Under the pieces are notes generated by a model. It made no database searches and was not told where the DNA came from. It saw nothing but the letters and a program-made list of their open reading frames with translations. From Adineta steineri (Eukaryota; Rotifera; Eurotatoria; Adinetida; Adinetidae), in NCBI GenBank assembly GCA_905250115.1, contig CAJNOI010000078.1, forward strand, positions 186,001-250,000: a DNA stretch of 64,000 nt. The letters run 5' to 3'. Shown in pieces: positions 1 to 15,616 of the stretch; the stretch's first letter is position 1; each line of letters begins with the position of its first letter. The position numbers and the translations under genes are program-made.

Positions 1-1495
1 AAATCTTTCAATGAATTCTTTTCATTACCATGTCATCATCAACATTGTTTAACATGTTGGGAATTCTATCTTGAATCTGCTATAACATCTGATAGTAATA
101 TACAAAAAATATCATGTCCATCACGATGTAATCAAATTATGAATGATGAACAAATATATAAATTATTATCTAATAATGAACGAGTTAAAAAACGTTATCA
201 ACATATATTAATTAATACATTTATTGAAACGAATCGTTTAACACGTTGGTGTCCAGGAAATTCATGTTCAACAATAGTTAAAATAAAAACTTATTTACCA
301 AATACTGCACAAATGATAGCATGTGATGAATGTAAAACAGTTTTCTGTTTTCATTGTTCAAAACAATGGCATGAACCAGTACAATGTACATTATTAACTA
401 AATGGGAAAAGAAAAACCGAGATGAATCTATGACTAGTGAATGGATTGTTGCAAGTAAGTTTATTCTAACGTGTATTTCTAATAGAAGTTTCAATCTTGT
501 CTATAATAACCTATGAGAGAGAATTCTTGCATATTTTAGATTTTCCATAATATGGGATAGAATTTTCTAGTTTTCGTATTTCTCTGTGAAAAGATTTTCA
601 ACAGAACTAAAATACTGTTTTGCAGATTCTTAGTATATATTCTAAGAATTGAATACAAAGTTTATTTATATTTCTAGATACCAAAGATTGTCCACATTGT
701 CATGCAAGTATTGAAAAAAATGGTGGCTGTAATCATATGAGTAAGTCATTTGTTTATGTTAGTTCATAAGAAAATAAATTTCCTTCTTTTAGCTTGTCGA
801 AAACCAGGATGTGTTTATGAATTTTGCTGGTTATGTCTCGGTATGTATACAACTGAATTTTTTTTGTAAAGCAAGTCTTTATCAGTACGGATGATTAAAG
901 TCAAATACTATCAAATTAATCATAATTATCTTTAAGATATTTATTAGAACTTTTATTTATTTTCTTAGGTCCTTGGAAAGATCATGCATCTCGTCAATGT
1001 AATGTTTATGAAGAAGGTTCTTCAAGTAAAAATCAATTATCAGCTCGCGAAAATCTTGCGCGATATATGCATTATTTTACACGTTATCAAACACATAATC
1101 AATCACTTGAATTAGAAAGTAAACATTCAAATCAAGTTGAACAACGTATTCAAGAAATGCAAGCTGAAGCAATGTCATTTACAGAACAACAAGCTATTTA
1201 TAAAGCATTTGATGTTTTACAACAATGTCGACGTACATTAAAATATACATATGCATTTGCTTATTATTTATATCGAAATAATCAAGCGGAAGTATTTGAA
1301 CAGAATCAAGCTGATTTAGAACGAGCAACAGAAGCTTTATCTGGTTTTTTAGAACAAGATATTGATTCTGATAAGAAAAATTCATTAAAATTAATGGATA
1401 AAACACGTTATTGTGATCAACGAAGAAAAACTTTACTTGATCATTGTAAAGAAGGTTATACTGAACACTATTGGGCCGGTTTAGATACATATTAA
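1..1495 (+). CDS. Ariadne-type RBR E3 ubiquitin ligase (ARIH1-like), 5' partial
   Basis: RING-between-RING ubiquitin ligase; the family accepts ubiquitin on a RING2 cysteine and works with neddylated cullin–RING ligases. The gene enters from the left edge already inside RING1 ([11 protein letters not shown]). Exons 1–454, 678–740, 793–840 and 969–1495 join in frame to 363 residues. In order: the end of RING1, the IBR (TRWCPGNSC, then [12 protein letters not shown]), and RING2/Rcat spread over three exons ([17 protein letters not shown], then [14 protein letters not shown]). The Cys in GGCNHM matches the catalytic position. A C-terminal helical Ariadne domain follows, with [14 protein letters not shown] and [17 protein letters not shown] closely matching ARIH1. 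The N-terminus is off the window. It converges on RAD54. Identification is by family motifs recalled from knowledge; ARIH1 versus ARIH2 is judged from the Ariadne domain. Confidence 0.93.
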
Positions 1496-1912
1496 ACAAT
1501 CAAAAAAACTCTAAAAATTAATATTTTTTTATATTCTACGATTTGATTTTGCTTTGTTTTCGTTAACTATAATGAAAAGAAATGAGTTCTTTTTATTTAT
1601 TAAAAAAATAAAATTTTGTATGTTTGCCTTTATTTAAGATTATAAATCATAGATTGTACTTTCTCTTCTTTGACTATCAATAATCAGTCATATCCTATGT
1701 ATATATTTATTTATTTATTATGAATTATAGTACATCAGATCAAGTTAATTTTGCTTGTTTTACAAAAAAGGATAAGAAACAATAATAACAATTCACATAT
1801 ATATATAGAATAAATTAAAACGTAAACATCGCTGACAAGATAATTATTTTGGCATTTTTTACTGCTACAAACAAAAATATATATTTTCTTTCTTTCTAAT
1901 TTTGACGACGAT
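1496..1912. other. Intergenic 3'/3' spacer, ariadne–RAD54
   Basis: AT-rich spacer between two convergent stop codons. An AATAAA-like poly(A) signal lies near 1604 for the plus-strand gene, and several AT-rich stretches could serve the minus-strand gene. No coding exon is seen. Confidence 0.7.
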
Positions 1913-5278
<3,366 letters not shown>

Positions 5279-5511
5279 TCTTTCAACAAATAATAAATTG
5301 ATCAAACTGAATTGATAACAAAGAAACTACCGCGCTTGTCCGTTATAACGACAACATTAATGACATCTATGAATATAAGTATATCCTGATTGGTTGTTAA
5401 TAGAAATGTTTTCATGTCTTCTTGTGTAGATACATACCTCGAGTTTTTTTTCTTCTCTTTATCATCATTGATGAAGCATTTTTAGAGAGAAAAATATTTT
5501 TATGTTTTTAG
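5279..5511. promoter_or_regulatory. Shared divergent promoter region, RAD54 / TBC1D12-like
   Basis: 233 bases separate the two start codons, so both promoters and 5' UTRs must lie here, or the plus-strand UTR is supplied by trans-splicing. A pyrimidine-rich tract ending in AG sits directly before the plus-strand ATG. No specific factor site is claimed. Confidence 0.5.
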
Positions 5512-8500
5512 ATGGCAGCAACAACATATAGATATCGATCACATTCAAGTGAACATTTCCCATCATCAAAAGTTCAACTTCCAAAAATTCATTCTTCTCG
5601 TTCAACAGGTGCGATTGATATTAAATCAATTCTATCTTCAACTTCTTCATCATCATTTTCTCTTGATAATGAAACAAAAAATGAAAATATTATTTGTTCA
5701 TCATTATCAACACGTCCATCAAATTCGGAATATTTTCGTAAATCAAATTCATTGGATTCGGGTTATAAAACATTAAGTGCAGCTAGTCATGGAACATCAC
5801 ATACAGATACGATTGATGAAGAAAATGAACGGCATAATAGTTTTTTACAAATAGCATCATCACCATCGTCATGTTCATCATCATCCTATGTTGTATCAAA
5901 TACAAATAATAATCAAAAAATCAATTCAAAAATTGAATTTATTGTTGTTGATGATGAAGATGATGTTGATGATAAACTTCCAAGATTATCAAGAAAAAAT
6001 TCGAAATCAAATGCCGATGGTAATAGAATTTTAATACGAAAAAAAAACAAATTATTCATCATACTTTCTTCTAGGATTATCATCAGGTGGTGATCGTCGT
6101 TCACGTAAAAATAGTCTTTCGAATTATTCCGTATCAAATTATAGTGTTCTTTTGAATGAATTTTGTTGTACTTCATCGGATAAAATTGATGAAACAATAA
6201 TTGATGAGAAAACAATCAAGAAACGAAGCGGATTTGCTAATACAGTAGCAACATTTTTTTCATCAAAAAAGAAAGAAGATGAACAACCATCAATGGTAAC
6301 ACCTACAAAAAGAATTCAGCGATCAAGAAGTGTATCAGAAGCATCATTAGAAAGAACAACTATCAAGTAAGACTTTAAAGAAGCATTTCAATAATTGTTT
6401 TACCATTATAAGATTGATAATAATAAGTCTTGAACGTGACTTTCTCAAAAGTTTTATATCTTCCTAATATGAATATACGTTATAATAATAATATAGACAG
6501 ACGTTATATCAATTAGTGTCATAAAATAAATGATCCCCAACGATTTTTGACATTTAACCTATTGTGTACGAGAATTTCCGCTATATCGGTCTCCTCCAAT
6601 TATAGTTTTAAAATCTCATTTATGCTAAATATAACTAGATCTTCATGTTTACAAAAAAAAATGTATATACTCAACATAGTATTTTAATCTTACATGCGAA
6701 TTGATTTTTGATCTATCAAATCTTTGTAACTGATAAGCATGCGAAACATTTTATCGATTTCTTTTTTTTTTATTACTTCTACTCAATAAAACAAATCATG
6801 TTTTGTATATTATTATTCAATATATAATATTACTTATTCTTATCATATGATTGCAGGAAGAAGTACTTTTAATAGCATTTACATTCGAATTTATTATTCA
6901 AATAAAAAAAAAGAATGGTTTTTTCCTTTAGTCAAGATTCTATTGAAACTGTGAGAACACTTTCAATTGAAACTACTGATGATCAAATCGATAGTGAAAT
7001 TATATCGACTAAATTACCAACTACAACCACTTATACGATTCCATCCAAACCTGTAAAAATTTCTACGCAGTCATTACTTACAACATCCTCATCGTCATCA
7101 TCAACTACACCAACAACACCAACTAATAACAATCAACAAACATCATCATTAAGTTGGTTATATCGTCTTTCAAATCGTTTTAATCCGTCAACATCAACAA
7201 CACGTTCAACAACAAAAACAAGTAGTACCGGTTTAATATTTGAAAATCGTCCAACAAATTTACCACCGAAATCTGATAAAGAAACACTTAAACATCAAGT
7301 TGAATATCAAAAAATGTGTTTAGAAGCTAAACGTGCTCAACAATTATATGATGAAAAAGAAGAACAACGACAACATTTAAAATTAAAACGTGAAGAATTT
7401 GTTTCCAAATCATTGAAAATTTGGACAAATGAAATATTACCATATTGGGATAGATATCATAGTATAAATAATTGTCCAGATTTAATATTAAATTCGAAAG
7501 CTTATAAATTATGGTGGCATGGTTTACCACCACGTATGAAAAATAATTATTTTGTAATAAAAAAATATTTATTTATTTTGTTAAGGTATAAGAGGCAAAG
7601 TATGGAAAATGGCTATTGGAAATGAACTTGGTTTAACTTATGAATTATTTACACAACTTCAACAAATGGCAAAAGAAAAATTAGAAGAAGCAAAACAAGT
7701 AAATAGAAAAAAATATTAGAAAATTTTCGAAACATAAATTGATTTATAGGCAGAAGATGCTCGTAGTAATCATTCAGCATCACCACAATTACGAACAACA
7801 ACAATTACACATGCAAGCGAAACAACAAGTTCATATATTGAACTTATTCAACTTGATGTATCAAGAACATTTCCACAACTTGGACTTTTTCAACAAAATG
7901 GACCATATCATGGTATGTAGAGAAAAAAATAAATACTAAGATAAACTTTGAAATGCTTAGCATTGTATAAATTCAATCTCGTTCTATTTAGTATATAGAG
8001 AAATAATGTCAAGTAGTATGAAATTATTACTTAAATGTCAAAAAAGATGAGATTAGAACATAAAAATATCATCATTTTCTTTTCGATTTATTGAATAAAA
8101 TCCTTTATTTCCTTCATAGATTAAAGTTCTTTGTTGAAATTTTTCCGTGTTTCTATTTTTTCTCGTTCATGACTTTCACTCTTCTGTCTCTTTTTGATTA
8201 GCCCTTTTCTTTCCTGCATTGATTATCAAACTCCGCATGACAGCTGTCGTCTGAAATAATAATCTATCTGTTTTAAGGCACGAAGCTTATCCATTATGTT
8301 TCATTAACAACATACAAGGCCAACATTCCAGAAAAAGAATACGTCTATTTCAAATATCTAAATAATTAAAAAATACTAATTTATTAGTTAAGAAAAGTGA
8401 GCTTCAAATCGTTTTTCTTGAACATCACCAGTCGACTCAGCACGGTTTAGAGTATCTATTAGAGTAATCAAAAACAGATGATTATAGTTTTTCACGACAA

Positions 8501-9341
8501 ATTACACATCCGTAAACTTCAAATTTGGAACACACTTAACTTGACCTAATTCTCTTTCTCATAGAGAAGAGTCCAGTAAACATAAATTGTCTGATTTCTT
8601 GTCTGTCCGCGGAGTCAAAAAAACATCGAAAACCTAGTTTTCAATTGTTTTTTCAGTAAATATGGGGAGGATGCATTTCTAGCTAAGCGAGTTCTCGGAC
8701 GAACGTTACTTTTTTATTGAAAAATTCATTCAATTAAATTTACCTCATCATAATATCCTTTAAAACTGTTTTTCTTTTTAGAATATCTTCAATTATTACT
8801 TTGTATATATGTATATTTTTGTCCTGAAATTGGTTATGTACAAGGTCAAGCATTTCTTGCTGCAATGTTTTTATTAAATCTTGATTTATTTGATTCATTT
8901 ATATGTTTTTCAAATCTATTAAATCGTCCATATTTTCAAACATTCTATCGTTTTAATAATATTGAAAAATATTTAGAATTATTTAATCAATTACTTAATT
9001 ATCATTTACCTAAATTAAGTGCACATTTTATTCAAATGTCAATAGAACCAAATTGTTTTGCATTAGATTGGTTTTTTACAATTTATTCAAAATCATTACC
9101 ACTTGATGTTGTTTCACGTATATGGGATATATTTTTTCGCGATGGTGATGCATTTATATTTCGTACAGCCATTGCTATTCTATCTCTATATGAAGAACGT
9201 TTATGTCAATTGGATACATTTCATTGTTTACAATTTTTAACACGTTTACCTGATGATTTAAATGTTACATCATTATTTAAAGCAATTGATAAAATTAATT
9301 TTGATCATACAAATTGTGAATTATTTTATTTAATTGCTTAA
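5512..9341 (+). CDS. TBC-domain Rab GTPase-activating protein, TBC1D12/14-like
   Basis: TBC proteins stimulate GTP hydrolysis by Rab GTPases; TBC1D12/14 act at recycling endosomes and in autophagy. Exons 5512–6019, 6075–6366, 6932–7533, 7586–7698, 7750–7912 and 8782–9341 join to 745 residues. The N-terminal ~430 residues are low-complexity, Ser-rich and probably disordered. A charged coiled-coil-like stretch (KRAQQLYDEKEEQRQHLKLK) precedes the TBC domain: [20 protein letters not shown], then LDVSRTFPQLGLFQQNGPYH, ICPEIGYVQGQAF-type sequence, DWFFTIYSKSLPLDVVSRIW and FRDGDAFIFRTAI. The arginine finger (IRG) and the glutamine finger (YVQG) are both present. The 869-base intron 7913–8781 is unusually long for this locus and holds no recognisable gene. 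A splice-acceptor-like tract abuts the ATG. Confidence 0.92.
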
Positions 9342-9766
9342 ATGAAAAGTTTTGTTTTATTTTTGCTCAGATATAGATATAGAGAGAACAAATTGCAATA
9401 TAAAAAAAATCATTTTTATCTCTTTTGTGCACAACCAAATCATTGTTTCTGTTCTAGTCTATTTGCACAAAATTCTTTCGCATTTATTAATATCACTCAC
9501 GTCGTTCTTCTTCTTCTTCTTTTGTTTGTCTCTTTCTCACACGCTCACATTTTGATTATTTGTTTTTTCTTATTTTGATGTGATATGATTATCTCTCTAT
9601 TCTATATTTTTTATTAAAATATTCACTTGTCTATTGCGTTAATCATTGTATAATTGTTATTTTAGAATAAAAGGAATAAAAAAAATAACAAGAAAAAAAA
9701 TGAATGATTCAAATTTCTAATTGATTATTAAGGATTATTAATAATTATAAGATTTATTATTTACAG
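9342..9766. other. Intergenic, AT-rich and pyrimidine-rich
   Basis: 3' flank of the RabGAP gene and 5' flank of the peptidase gene. It has a CT-rich tract around 9505–9545 and AATAAAA near 9666. Open frames here are low-complexity and not coding. It ends in TTTACAG directly before the next ATG. Confidence 0.6.
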
Positions 9767-12700
9767 ATGGCTGGTATACAATCAAATTTTGATTTTATTT
9801 CATCATATTGTGAACCAACATTTAATGTTGAAAAATATCAATCGAAAAAAACAGGCATGAAATTATATCATATTAATGTACCACTACCTTCAATTAAACT
9901 TGAGATATGTGTACAAACAAAACCATATGATGATACAGGTTGTCCACATACATTAGGTAAATTTATTTTTATTTTAAGAACAAATATATCATAAGATTTG
10001 TTATATTATATGACAGGATAACATTTGTTGATCTAGAAGTATGTAAGCATATTGTTGTTGTCGTTGTTGTTTAGTCGATTTTGACTTTTCGTGGTCTGTC
10101 GGATATTAATTGCCCATATATAGAGATGCGCAGTTTCAGTGCAAATACCGAAAAACTGTCACTTTCAGCCCTGACAGTCACGTACCGTAGCACTGACACT
10201 GGATTCACTGATGCTGTGGATTCACCTGGTAGCGTCGGTATCCGGGCAGTTCCACTGCATCAGTGAACTCGGTGTTAGTGCTACGGTGCGTCACTGTCGG
10301 TGCTGACAGTGCACGGTTTACTGACACTACGCATCCCTACCCATATAGGCTTTTTTGGCAGAATTTAGGAGTGGATCATATTTAGTTTGATCCCTCGGCT
10401 GTGTTATGTCCGCCATGAGTAATCCTTCTGGGAGTAGGTTCTCCCTGTGCTGTATCCCGTAGCCTCTTTGGGATACACAAGCCCCTTCATCGTGGGCAAC
10501 GTAACGATCATAACAGGCAGCGTTTTTCGCAATAAAATATCTGTAGAATACTTTTATATATTATATTAAAATTCATTCAATCGATTGATAGATATTTTAA
10601 TACTTTGAAATATATTTATCAGAACAGATATTCTTATTATTTAGAACATTTAATTTTTATGGGTAGTCGTAAATATCCACAACAAGGTTATCTTGATTAT
10701 ATTTCTGCTCAACATTATTCATTGGGTACAAATGCAACAACTTATCGTGATATGACAACATATGAATTAACAACTGTTAATCATCAATCATTAGCTACAC
10801 TTTTACCTGTTTATCTTGATCACGTATTTAATCCTTTATTAACCCATGATTGTTATTTAACTGAAGTACATCATATATCCGGTGAAACAGGTGATGATGC
10901 TGGTGTTGTCTATAGTGAAATGCAATCAAGTGAAAATCAACCTGATGAAATTCTTTTATATTCTATATTACGTGATTTATGGTCAGATAAATCACCATAT
11001 TATTATGAATCTGGTGGTCGTCTTGAATCTATACGAAATGAATTAACATTAGATAAAATAAAATTATTTCATCAAAAATTTTATGTACCAAAAAATGTTG
11101 CAATTGTTTTATGTGGTGGTGGTATAAATATAGATGAAATTTTACAAATATTAAATAATTTTGAACAAGAGAATTGTTTTCAAAATGAAAATCGTCATAA
11201 AATATCATTTGATTATTCATTAGATGAAAATCTTCGAAAAAAAATTAAATCTGATAATGATAAATTTCCTTTTATAAAAATAAAACGAGCAAGTCTTGAT
11301 GAACAATCAATTTCATCCGAGAAAAATATTGAAATAAATCCAATATCAATTGATACAACAAAATTATCCGTACAATTAACAACTGTTGATGGAAATGATT
11401 CATCATTTTGTGATTCAGAATTAATGGTTTCACATGGAGATTCATCAGCTCCATCATCACCATCAACATTATGGCAACCAATTGAAGTAGATAATTCAAT
11501 ACATCAACGTAATATGAATGAATATAAAGAAATTTGTTATCCAGTTGAAGATAATGATGAAAATTTAGGACAAGTAGCATTTGGTTATCGATTAGAATCA
11601 GTTTATGAAATGGAAATTTATACAGCACTTGATGTTTTATTAACAACATTATTTGATGAGGATATTTCAATTTTTTATAAAGAATTTATTGAAGTACCAA
11701 ATATGCTTTGTTCATCAATTGATCATGATTGGTTAAATTATCCGGAAAGAGTTTTAACAATTACATTTGAAGGTAAAGAAAATCAACTCCTACGAAATTT
11801 TATTCAATACTTTCTAATTTCTTTATTTAGGTGTTGAAGTTGATAATTTAACCATGGTTGCAGATAAATATTCATCTGTACTTTATTCAATTATTAATAA
11901 CCCACAAGATAATCAACAATTATATATTCAATTACAACGAAATATTAAAAAGACAATTGATTTACATTTAAATGAAATTGAAAATGAACCATTCAGTTTT
12001 CTTACAGATTTATGTTGTTTAGATCATATATCAGAATTATCTATACCAAAATTAAATAATAATGAAAATGATGATGAACAACATTTACATAAATTTTTAC
12101 GAAATAAAAAATATTTAGAAAATTTATTCACTCAACCAATTACATATTGGCATGAACTTATTAAAAAATATCTTTTAGAATGGAATTCATCGAAAAGAAC
12201 AATTATTCTTCTTAAACCAAGCAATGAACTATTAATTGAACAGCAAGGTAAGATATTAATATTTTCTATGGAATATCATCGCATTGAACTAATACAATGA
12301 ATTATTTTTAAATACATGATGAAGAATGCAGATTCTGACAGATCGTTTGTATGAATATCTAGAAACATTGAAATGATTCCGTACAAATATTTCTTTGCTA
12401 AAATATAGACGTGACTCACGTCTATATTTAGAGATGTGCGGGACCAACCTTTTTTGGTCCTAGTCCCGATCATGGTCCCGATCCCGGTCTTGCTAAATTT
12501 TTTTGGATACCGGCGGTAGTCTCGGTACAGCTTTTCTTTTGGTCCCGGTTCTGACAACTAGGAGCGGGACTAGTCCCGCACATCTCTAGACATGATAGAT
12601 AATTTCATTATAAATTGTGCAATAGATCATTCAAGATTAGCCATATGTTCAAACTCTTCTCTTTGATTGAAAACTATATGGATAAATCTTCGCACTATAA

Positions 12701-15478
12701 ATATAGAAGGACATCTACCGTTAAAAACTAAATGAAGAATAGGCTTAAAAGCTATTTGATTCTTGTATTTGACTCTATGACACAATATTGTGTCACATAC
12801 TTTCAATAAATAACAATATAATCCTTTACTTGAATAAATATTTCTTTGAATCATCGAATCTCTTTTATTTAGAACAAGATGAACAACGAATATCTGAACG
12901 TCTTGAATTTCTTGGTCCAAATGGTCTTAAGAAATTAAAAACTGAACTTGATCAAGCACGTGCTAATAATAAACAATCTTCATCTAATTGTGCTAATATT
13001 CCACATACATCCACTTCATTTGATAACCAATTACATCTACCACCAATAGAATATTATTCCAATGATAATGATATTGATTTATTCCATACTCCAACAAGTC
13101 ATTTTGTTAAATATACATTACATATTCCATTAAAAAATCTCTCGCCAGATCTTCAATTATATCTTCCACTTTTTTCTCATTTACTTTTTCATACATCTAT
13201 TCAATATGAAAATATTCACTTAGATAAATTTAATTTTTGTGAACGTATATCTCGTGATATACTTGATTGTAGTGTAACAAATGGACAATCATCATCATCT
13301 CCTATACAATCAAGTTATGTTTATGGGCATTATATTGATACATTTACAATATCATTACAATCATTAAGTAATTTAGAAACCTATAAAAATACAATTGATT
13401 ATTATCGTTATGCTCTTTTTGGAACTTTGTTTAATGATTATAATGTAATTCTTGAAGAATGTGAAAAACAATTAAAGAATCTCATTGAAGCAATTCAAGA
13501 TGGTCATACAATTCATCAAGTATATTTTAATTCTTTACTTTATTCAACAAATTCCAATAGTTATTATCATCAAATGAATATATTTTTACAAAAAAATCTT
13601 TTTGAAAAAATTTGTAAACAACCAGAGAAATATAAGAAGGAAATTCTTTCAAAACTTGAAAAAATTAAATCATTTATTTTAAAAAATTTATCGCATATGC
13701 ACTGGTCTATATGTGGAAATATGGAATTAATTAAAGGTAATTGGCAAATTATGGAACAGTTTATTAACGAAAGTAAAATTAAAAGTCAAATAGATATTGA
13801 AAATTATGAAATTAAAGAAGTAAAAGGAAAACATATTCCAATATTATCACCGGCGACAATTATGGGAAGTCCACATGAAGAATCCGGGTAGGTCTTTTTT
13901 AAGATATCATTGAGAAAGAATGGTTATATTAAACTAAATAAGTGTCAATATAAACAAAAAATCATACTCGAAAAGGAGAATATTCAATAGCATTGCAATA
14001 AAACTATCGAGTATAGATAGAGATATTATTGTAGATAAGAACAGAAAATAACAGGTATTACTTATTCGCTTGATTTTACATGAGAAATAAACATATGTTC
14101 GTACTTTAATATAACACAGTTAATCTAAAAAGGGAACTATTCAAGATGAAATATACAGCTCTGATTCATTCATATCTCGTTTGATAGAACATATCGAAGT
14201 AGTAAAAGATCTAAAAATGTGTCTTCGTTCTAAAGTTATCAATTTTACTACATCTTCGACTTATTTCTAAGTATTTATCTGTACACCAAATTATGGAATT
14301 TTGCTCATAGATAGATCTAATGATCCTTAGAATATATGTTACTCGAAATACTGAGTTTTTAAAAATTCAATATCTCGAATATGGAATATTCTAAGGATCA
14401 TCAAAACTACATATTACTTTTAGATTTTTTACTTTATCTTAAAACAAAGAATCTGTAGAATAGTAATTAAATGTAGATAAGTGAGAGTAGTATTACAGAT
14501 AATAAAGAATATCATGTATTAGATGATTCTCCTCTTATTAGGAATGACTAGAAAAAATGGGAATTATTTGTAATGACACAACAAGAGAAATTCGTTTATT
14601 TACGCTTATGATCAGAACTAAAAGAAAGTATAAATATTTGAAAGAATTTAAAGATATATTTGGTTACACTAAATTTTTGTATAATAAAGGTATCTAAACA
14701 ATCTCAAAAATCAATTATTCATACTGATATATTTAGTATGAATTGAGTTCGTTTGCGTCTGTTCGTATCAATTTTTTTGCTTATAATTTAATTATGACTT
14801 TTCATAAAAGTGTAGTCTATATTAATTTTAATGTATAACCAAATTAACTATTTGATTTCATTTAGTTATGTTATACGTTGGACACGTCTTTCAATATCTC
14901 AACAAGATTTCATTCCACTATTAATCTTTTCAAATTATCTTGATATGGAAAATGGTCCTTTATGGACAGCATGTCGTACAAATGGTTATGCTTATGGTGT
15001 TGCATTTGATTTTGATTTTGAAGCGAATCTCATTCTTCTTTCAATAAATCAATGTTCTCAATTAAAATTAGCATATTCAAGTGCAATGGAAACACTTAAA
15101 CATCTTGTTGAACAAAAAACAAATTTAGATGTACAACGATTAAATGCTGCACGAAATTTAACTATTTGTATGCTTACTGAACATTTAGCAACACTAGGTC
15201 GTGCAACAGGTGTTTGTATTCGTTCATATCTTAATACATATTCTATTGAAAAATATCAAGATTTATTGAAAGATATCAATGCATATAAATGTAATGAAAC
15301 TGTATTCTTAGAAATTATTGAAAAATATTTATCACCATTAGTTAATCATACTCAATCATCAACATTAATACTTGTTAATACAAATAAAATGAAAGAAACA
15401 CAGGAATTTCTTCATAAAGAACATGAAATTAAAAATGTGATATTAATCAAAGATGTTGTGAAACATTTGTGCCGTTAA
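9767..15478 (+). CDS. M16 zinc metallopeptidase, C05D11.1 / yeast SDD3 (YOL098C) type
   Basis: Pitrilysin-clan (M16) zinc peptidase, resembling the presequence-protease-like eukaryotic proteins typified by C. elegans C05D11.1. Exons 9767–9956, 10645–11772, 11831–12247, 12873–13887 and 14866–15478 join to 1,120 residues, a normal length for this two-half family. The inverted zinc motif HxxEH reads H61-T-L-E64-H65 and is completed across intron 1, which splits the catalytic Glu codon. HLIFMGSRKYPQQGYLD follows, and GVVYSEMQ carries the expected third ligand Glu. The low-complexity insert between the halves (about residues 210–310) is Ser/Asp-rich. No targeting peptide is evident, so it is probably cytosolic. 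Introns 1, 3 and 4 are long and contain fold-back elements. The natural substrate is unknown. Confidence 0.88.
10113..10347. mobile_element. hAT-type MITE (219 bases) with 8-base target duplication, in intron 1 of the M16 gene
   Basis: The element proper is 10121–10339, flanked by the exact 8-base direct repeat CCCATATA (10113–10120 and 10340–10347). The ends are TAGAGATGCG and CGCATCCCTA, inverted repeats matching at 9 of 10 positions. The two halves are an imperfect palindrome over nearly their full length, with shared blocks such as CCGTAGCACT and TTCACTGATGC. It is GC-rich against an AT-rich intron. An 8-base duplication and TA(G)RGATG ends are typical of the hAT superfamily. There is no transposase, so it is non-autonomous. 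Confidence 0.85.
10348..10530. repeat. Compositionally foreign segment next to the MITE, possible older repeat
   Basis: About 180 bases of markedly higher GC than the rest of the intron, containing a small inverted repeat (GTATCCC / GGGATAC, 10456–10483). With similar sequence just left of the MITE (10091–10112), it may be an older repeat into which the MITE jumped. No family is recognised. Confidence 0.35.
12401..12429. repeat. Perfect 14-base palindrome with 1-base centre
   Basis: Arms AAATATAGACGTGA (12401–12414) and TCACGTCTATATTT (12416–12429) are exact reverse complements around a single C. The right arm touches the left end of the next MITE. Confidence 0.8.
12429..12588. mobile_element. 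Second hAT-like MITE (160 bases), intron 3 of the M16 gene
   Basis: Perfect 16-base terminal inverted repeats, TAGAGATGTGCGGGAC (12429–12444) and its reverse complement at 12573–12588. The first eight bases (TAGAGATG) are identical to those of the MITE at 10121. The interior is filled with short GGTCCC/GGGACC-like subrepeats and is GC-rich. No clean 8-base target duplication is visible (TCTATATT left, GACATGAT right), so the insertion is older or rearranged. No coding capacity. Confidence 0.8.
14320..14401. repeat. Perfect 16-base inverted repeat (82-base hairpin) in the last intron of the M16 gene
   Basis: ATGATCCTTAGAATAT (14320–14335) and its exact reverse complement (14386–14401) bracket 50 bases that are themselves partly complementary (ACTCGAAATA against TATCTCGAAT). 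The surrounding 978-base intron (13888–14865) otherwise shows nothing recognisable. Likely a tiny fold-back element; a structured RNA is the alternative. Confidence 0.65.
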
Positions 15479-15616
15479 ACAAACAAATAAAAGACAGAAT
15501 TTCATTGACAGTATTATTCTTTATCTTTATCTTTTCTTTTTTTTTTTTTAATAAATTGGGAAAAAATAAAACATAAAAAATTTCATTTATTTCAATATCA
15601 TTTATATTCTCTTCAG

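Noticed and set aside
10081..10266. Open frame of 61 codons in intron 1 of the M16 gene
   Set aside because: It lies across the MITE and has no protein-like features or splice context.
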